A DNA stretch of 8,602 nt from Methanosarcinales archaeon (GTDB lineage: Archaea > Halobacteriota > Methanosarcinia > Methanosarcinales > Methanogasteraceae): positions 1 through 8,602 of the forward strand of contig DAOVGO010000110.1 of NCBI GenBank assembly GCA_030672345.1, read 5' to 3'. The notes beneath the pieces were generated by a model. It was not told where the DNA came from. It ran no database searches and saw nothing but the letters and a program-made list of their open reading frames with translations. Shown here one piece after another: positions 5,294-8,602 of the stretch (its first letter is position 1; every line of letters starts with the position of its first letter). The position numbers and the translations under genes were made by a program.

Positions 5294-7291
5294 TTAATTA
5301 CCCATATCTTCCGGGTCATGGAATAAACCTGTGACTCCGGCAATCTTATCCGGCGGTCCAATGACAACAAGCACATCGCCAGCACAGACGTGCATGCCTC
5401 CATGTGGATTGGATCGCATCTGCGAGTTCCGACGTATCGCCAGCAGTGTGACGCCATATCTCTTCCTGAGTCCAATCTGATCTAACGTCTTTCCAACTGC
5501 GGGTGCGCTTTCACCAACCCGCAGCGTGGCGATTTCGACATCCGGAAGATGGAGTTTCAAACCTGGAAAAGGTGTCGGCTCTCTTGAAATGCTTCGAAAT
5601 ATCTCGTAGCCATCTGATCGCACTTCAGCGATGAAGCTCTCGATTTCATCCCTGGGTATGAGGTATTTCACCAGAACCCTGGTAAATATCTCCACAGATG
5701 TCTCAAACTCCTCCGGAATGACGTCATCGGCTCCCAGTTCATACAGTGGCTTCATCTCCTGGAGATAGCGCGTTCTTACAATGATATGAACCTTCGGGTT
5801 AAGTCTCCTGGCGATTGCGGTGATTCTGCGGGTTGCTGCAGGGTCTGAGATGGCTATCACCACAATTCTTGCATCCTTGATGTCTGCGTGCTGAAATACC
5901 GCCTCGTATGTTGCATCGCCATAATAGATTGGCTCACCCTTTGCCTGTTCTGCCATTACCATCTCAGGGTCCATCTCAACGATTACATGAGGGATACCTG
6001 CTACCCTGGCGGCTCGTGCTACATTTCTACCGTTCGCGCCAAAGCCGATGATGATGAGGTGGTCTTTTTTGCGAACACGATTTATCTCAGGCACAGGATA
6101 CAAGCCTGATATCAACCTTTCCGGCAGTGGTAACCGCATTGCAAGGTCTGCGATGCGAGGTGCCAGTGCTATACAGAATGGTGTCGCAGCCATCGTCAAC
6201 ACAGAGACGGTCAGAAAAAACTGATAGATATCCCCGGCAAGCAGACCATGCTCAACGCCGGTCCTTGAGAGGATGAAGGAGAATTCACCGACCTGGCAGA
6301 GTGCAAAACCAACTAAAATCACAGTGCGGAGTGGGAATCCGAGTAAAAAAGCTACAAAACAAGCGATGCTGGCTTTTAATGCCAGAAAGCAGAGAACAAT
6401 CAGCAAAATGAGCCCGGGCTGATGGAAAAGAAAATCGAGATCCAGCAGCATGCCAATAGAGACAAAGAAGAAGCTCATAAAGACATCGCGGAAGGGTAAA
6501 ACATTACCGAGTGCATGATGGCTATATTCTGATTGGGAGATGATCAAGCCTGCCAGAAATGCACCCAGTGCAAGGGAAAGTCCCATACTGGCGGTCAGGT
6601 ACACAACTGCGAGGCATATCGTAAAAATGCTCAGCAGGAACAGTTCCGGGCTCCGCGTCCTTGCGACCTGATACAACGCCCGCGGCACAACCCATCTGGC
6701 ACCAACGATCACCAGCAGGATGATACCGACTCCTTTTGCCACAAGGATGATGAGGGACTCGCCCAGATTCCCGTTTGCTCCAGCCAGTAGAGGCGTGAAC
6801 AACATCATTGGAACGATGATAACATCCTGGAAGAGCAGGATGCCAAGAGTTGTTCTCCCGTGGGGGCTGTCAACTTCAGCCCTCTCCTGAATGAGCTTGA
6901 GCACGATTGCCGTGCTGCTGAGAGCTATAAGAAATCCTATGAAGATCGATTTGCCAAATGCCATACCTGTTTGCATGACTATGAAAAAAACAGCCACGAT
7001 GGTCATCAACACCTGGAGCGAGCCGCCCAGCAGGATCGATTTCTTGATTTCTAATATGCGCCTTAATGAGAACTCGAGTCCGATGGCAAAGAGCAGAAGT
7101 ACAACCCCGATTTCAGCCAGGATTTCGACTTCATGGACAGCTTTTACAAGCCCAAGTCCGTGAGGTCCTGCCAGTATCCCGGTCAATAGAAATCCCACGA
7201 TTGCCGGTACTCGGATCAGATGGAATATGAAGAGTACAGCGATGGACAGTCCGAATATGATGACGATATCATTCAGTAACGGTATATCCAT
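5294..7291 (-). CDS. CPA2-family monovalent cation:proton antiporter with RCK (TrkA-N/TrkA-C) domains, KefB-like
   Basis: This 665-residue protein has three parts. Residues 1 to about 385 form a hydrophobic antiporter domain with many membrane helices; QD at 155-156 in LLFQDVIIVP and QVGEFSFIL at 333-341 are typical of KefB/KefC-like exchangers. Residues about 410-525 form a TrkA-N (RCK) domain with the nucleotide-binding GFGANG at 416-421 and an acidic residue at the end of the second strand (VIVEMDPE). Residues about 575-655 resemble TrkA-C, a ligand-binding regulatory domain. The protein probably exchanges K+ or Na+ for protons across the cytoplasmic membrane, gated by NAD(H) or another nucleotide. 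Bacterial KefB/C bind glutathione, which archaea generally lack, so the ligand should differ. No Shine-Dalgarno is evident at ATG 7291. It follows the MFS gene by 20 bases. Confidence 0.9.
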   Translation of the reverse strand: MDIPLLNDIVIIFGLSIAVLFIFHLIRVPAIVGFLLTGILAGPHGLGLVKAVHEVEILAEIGVVLLLFAIGLEFSLRRILEIKKSILLGGSLQVLMTIVAVFFIVMQTGMAFGKSIFIGFLIALSSTAIVLKLIQERAEVDSPHGRTTLGILLFQDVIIVPMMLFTPLLAGANGNLGESLIILVAKGVGIILLVIVGARWVVPRALYQVARTRSPELFLLSIFTICLAVVYLTASMGLSLALGAFLAGLIISQSEYSHHALGNVLPFRDVFMSFFFVSIGMLLDLDFLFHQPGLILLIVLCFLALKASIACFVAFLLGFPLRTVILVGFALCQVGEFSFILSRTGVEHGLLAGDIYQFFLTVSVLTMAATPFCIALAPRIADLAMRLPLPERLISGLYPVPEINRVRKKDHLIIIGFGANGRNVARAARVAGIPHVIVEMDPEMVMAEQAKGEPIYYGDATYEAVFQHADIKDARIVVIAISDPAATRRITAIARRLNPKVHIIVRTRYLQEMKPLYELGADDVIPEEFETSVEIFTRVLVKYLIPRDEIESFIAEVRSDGYEIFRSISREPTPFPGLKLHLPDVEIATLRVGESAPAVGKTLDQIGLRKRYGVTLLAIRRNSQMRSNPHGGMHVCAGDVLVVIGPPDKIAGVTGLFHDPEDMGN

Positions 7292-7311
7292 ATACTAACA
7301 TGCGCTTGGTT

Positions 7312-8568
7312 TCATATTGAACGTTGTTCAATCCTTCCTACAATCACAAACAGCCCCGCCGCCAGAAACCCGATCGCTGCCCCATACATGAATGTAACGC
7401 TTGGGTCGTATTCCCACAATACCCCGGCAACAACGCTCGCAGGAAGCGTAGCAATCCCGATCATCGTATGAAACACACCAAGCGCTGTGCCACGCAAGTC
7501 CGGCTCCACAAAGTCGGATGCATAAGCGCGCTGTGTCGCATCGACCAGTGCCTTGAACACCCCATAGAGCGCAAACAGGATGACAAATGCTGCTGTCGAT
7601 TGCAACAGTGCAAAACCTATACATGTAACTCCAAACAACGAATATCCAATGATCAGAACATTTCTTCTTCCGATCCTATCCGAAAGATTTCCACCTGGAA
7701 TTGAGAACATTGTATATGTAATATTAAATATCATATACAATGCGCTGACTATGATCAGTACCATCACCACAGACCTCGGATCGATCTCAGCGATTCTGCC
7801 GATCTGCTCCAGTTCTACACCAAGCAGAAACTCACATGCACGCAGGATGAGGAACATGTATGTGAAGTTTCCAAGCGCAAAGACCGTTGCGATAACAGCG
7901 TATATACGAAACGATCTCGGGAGTGCATCGAAACTTGCGCGTATGGACCGTCTGTTGTGTGTGGTCTCTTCTTCCTGCACCCCATGCAGCGGCACCAGTG
8001 CAAAGAATGCGACGATCCCGGCAACGATGAAAACATACTGGTAAATGATTCCAAATTCCAGTTCAAAGAACCAGAAGTAAGAAAGTATGAGAATGGCAAG
8101 CATCGAGCCAAATATGGCGCCTCCGGAATCCATCGCGCGATGAACTCCGAACGCCCATCCCATCTTATCGATGGGTGCTGAATTTGCGATGATCGCATCC
8201 CTTGGTGCGGCACGGATTCCCTTTCCCGCACGCACAGCAGTCTTCAGCACAAGAACGTGCTGCCATGCTGTTGAAGCGGCATACAGTATTTTTGCGATCG
8301 ATGATACCAGATATCCCGCAAAAACAAATATCTTTCTCTTCCCGGTTCTATCCGAGAGATAGCCGGAAACCACCCTGAGGATGCTTGCAGCGCTGTCGCT
8401 TATGCCGCCGATCAGTCCAATCGCATGACCGGTGCCACCGAGATGCACGATAAATAGTGGCAACAGCGGGCGGATCATCTCGCTGCTGGTATCGGTCAGG
8501 AAACTGACGATCCCAAGCAGGAAAATATTGGCGCTGATCCCGTATTTCTGGGTGATTTTCTGAAACAT
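7312..8568 (-). CDS. Major facilitator superfamily transporter
   Basis: This 418-residue protein shows the hydrophobicity of a 12-helix MFS carrier, divided by a charged central loop (about 196-215). The loop-2 signature GYLSDRTGKRK is at 69-79, with its counterpart GGNLSDRIGRR at 292-302 in the second half, as expected from the internal duplication. RAGKGIRAAPRDAIIA (113-128) is typical of an uncharacterised prokaryotic MFS group often annotated as drug or metabolite exporters. The substrate cannot be assigned. ATG 8568 precedes a hydrophobic first helix preceded by MFQKITQKYG; no Shine-Dalgarno is seen in the 34 upstream bases. It is the first gene of the minus-strand cluster visible here, and its promoter may lie at or beyond the right edge. 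Confidence 0.88.
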   Translation of the reverse strand: MFQKITQKYGISANIFLLGIVSFLTDTSSEMIRPLLPLFIVHLGGTGHAIGLIGGISDSAASILRVVSGYLSDRTGKRKIFVFAGYLVSSIAKILYAASTAWQHVLVLKTAVRAGKGIRAAPRDAIIANSAPIDKMGWAFGVHRAMDSGGAIFGSMLAILILSYFWFFELEFGIIYQYVFIVAGIVAFFALVPLHGVQEEETTHNRRSIRASFDALPRSFRIYAVIATVFALGNFTYMFLILRACEFLLGVELEQIGRIAEIDPRSVVMVLIIVSALYMIFNITYTMFSIPGGNLSDRIGRRNVLIIGYSLFGVTCIGFALLQSTAAFVILFALYGVFKALVDATQRAYASDFVEPDLRGTALGVFHTMIGIATLPASVVAGVLWEYDPSVTFMYGAAIGFLAAGLFVIVGRIEQRSI

Positions 8569-8602
8569 GATTCGGACAATTATTTTGGTTGCAAAACTAT
8601 TT

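Noticed and set aside
4703..5326. Plus-strand frame of 207 codons opposite ruvA
   Set aside because: It is an antisense shadow of ruvA, which has clear helix-hairpin-helix motifs on the other strand.
8569..8602. Promoter for the MFS gene at the right edge
   Set aside because: The AT-rich stretch AAAATAAT is too close to the ATG for a TATA box, and the sequence ends before an alternative could be judged.

Overview
The window reads as a cytochrome-bearing euryarchaeon of the methanogen/ANME/alkane-oxidiser type. The evidence is an archaeal TATA-box style of promoter with a probable leaderless gene, archease, and a small-subunit hydro-lyase with the YLRT loop known from methanogen homoaconitase (coenzyme B synthesis). 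A cis-prenyltransferase homologue and an FdnI-like b-type cytochrome fit this, and cytochromes point towards Methanosarcinales, Syntrophoarchaeales or ANME-like lineages. The placement is inferred from gene content only; the sequence cannot fix the species.

Layout. At the left edge, a minus-strand pair (1-1281) encodes a UbiE-like SAM methyltransferase followed by an asparagine-synthase-type PP-loop protein that runs off the window. The methyltransferase stop codon lies inside the ribosome binding site of the second gene. A 119-bp divergent intergenic region (1282-1400) carries the promoter of that pair and a small palindrome. On the plus strand lie a degenerate cis-prenyltransferase homologue (1401-2072) and a two-gene unit with its own TATA box, a 5' hairpin and a strong ribosome binding site: a dihaem cytochrome b (2167-2961) and, overlapping it by GTGA, a fused homoaconitase/isopropylmalate isomerase small subunit plus methyltransferase (2958-4202). 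These converge on a four-gene minus-strand cluster (4228-8568), transcribed in the order MFS transporter, CPA2 cation/proton antiporter with RCK domains, RuvA, archease, with gaps of 20 to 28 bases.

Most notable points: (1) the open reading frame joining a HacB/LeuD-type subunit to a complete SAM methyltransferase, where loss of one A near 3426-3428 would restore two genes overlapping by GTGA; (2) the cis-prenyltransferase homologue, which lacks the catalytic aspartate and an IPP-binding arginine but keeps a C-terminal RxG, the pattern of non-catalytic NgBR/Nus1-type subunits; (3) RuvA in an archaeon with no RuvB alongside; (4) a 7-bp hairpin abutting the ribosome binding site of the cytochrome gene. 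No RNA genes, CRISPR arrays or mobile elements were recognised, and there is no gene-free stretch above 300 bases.
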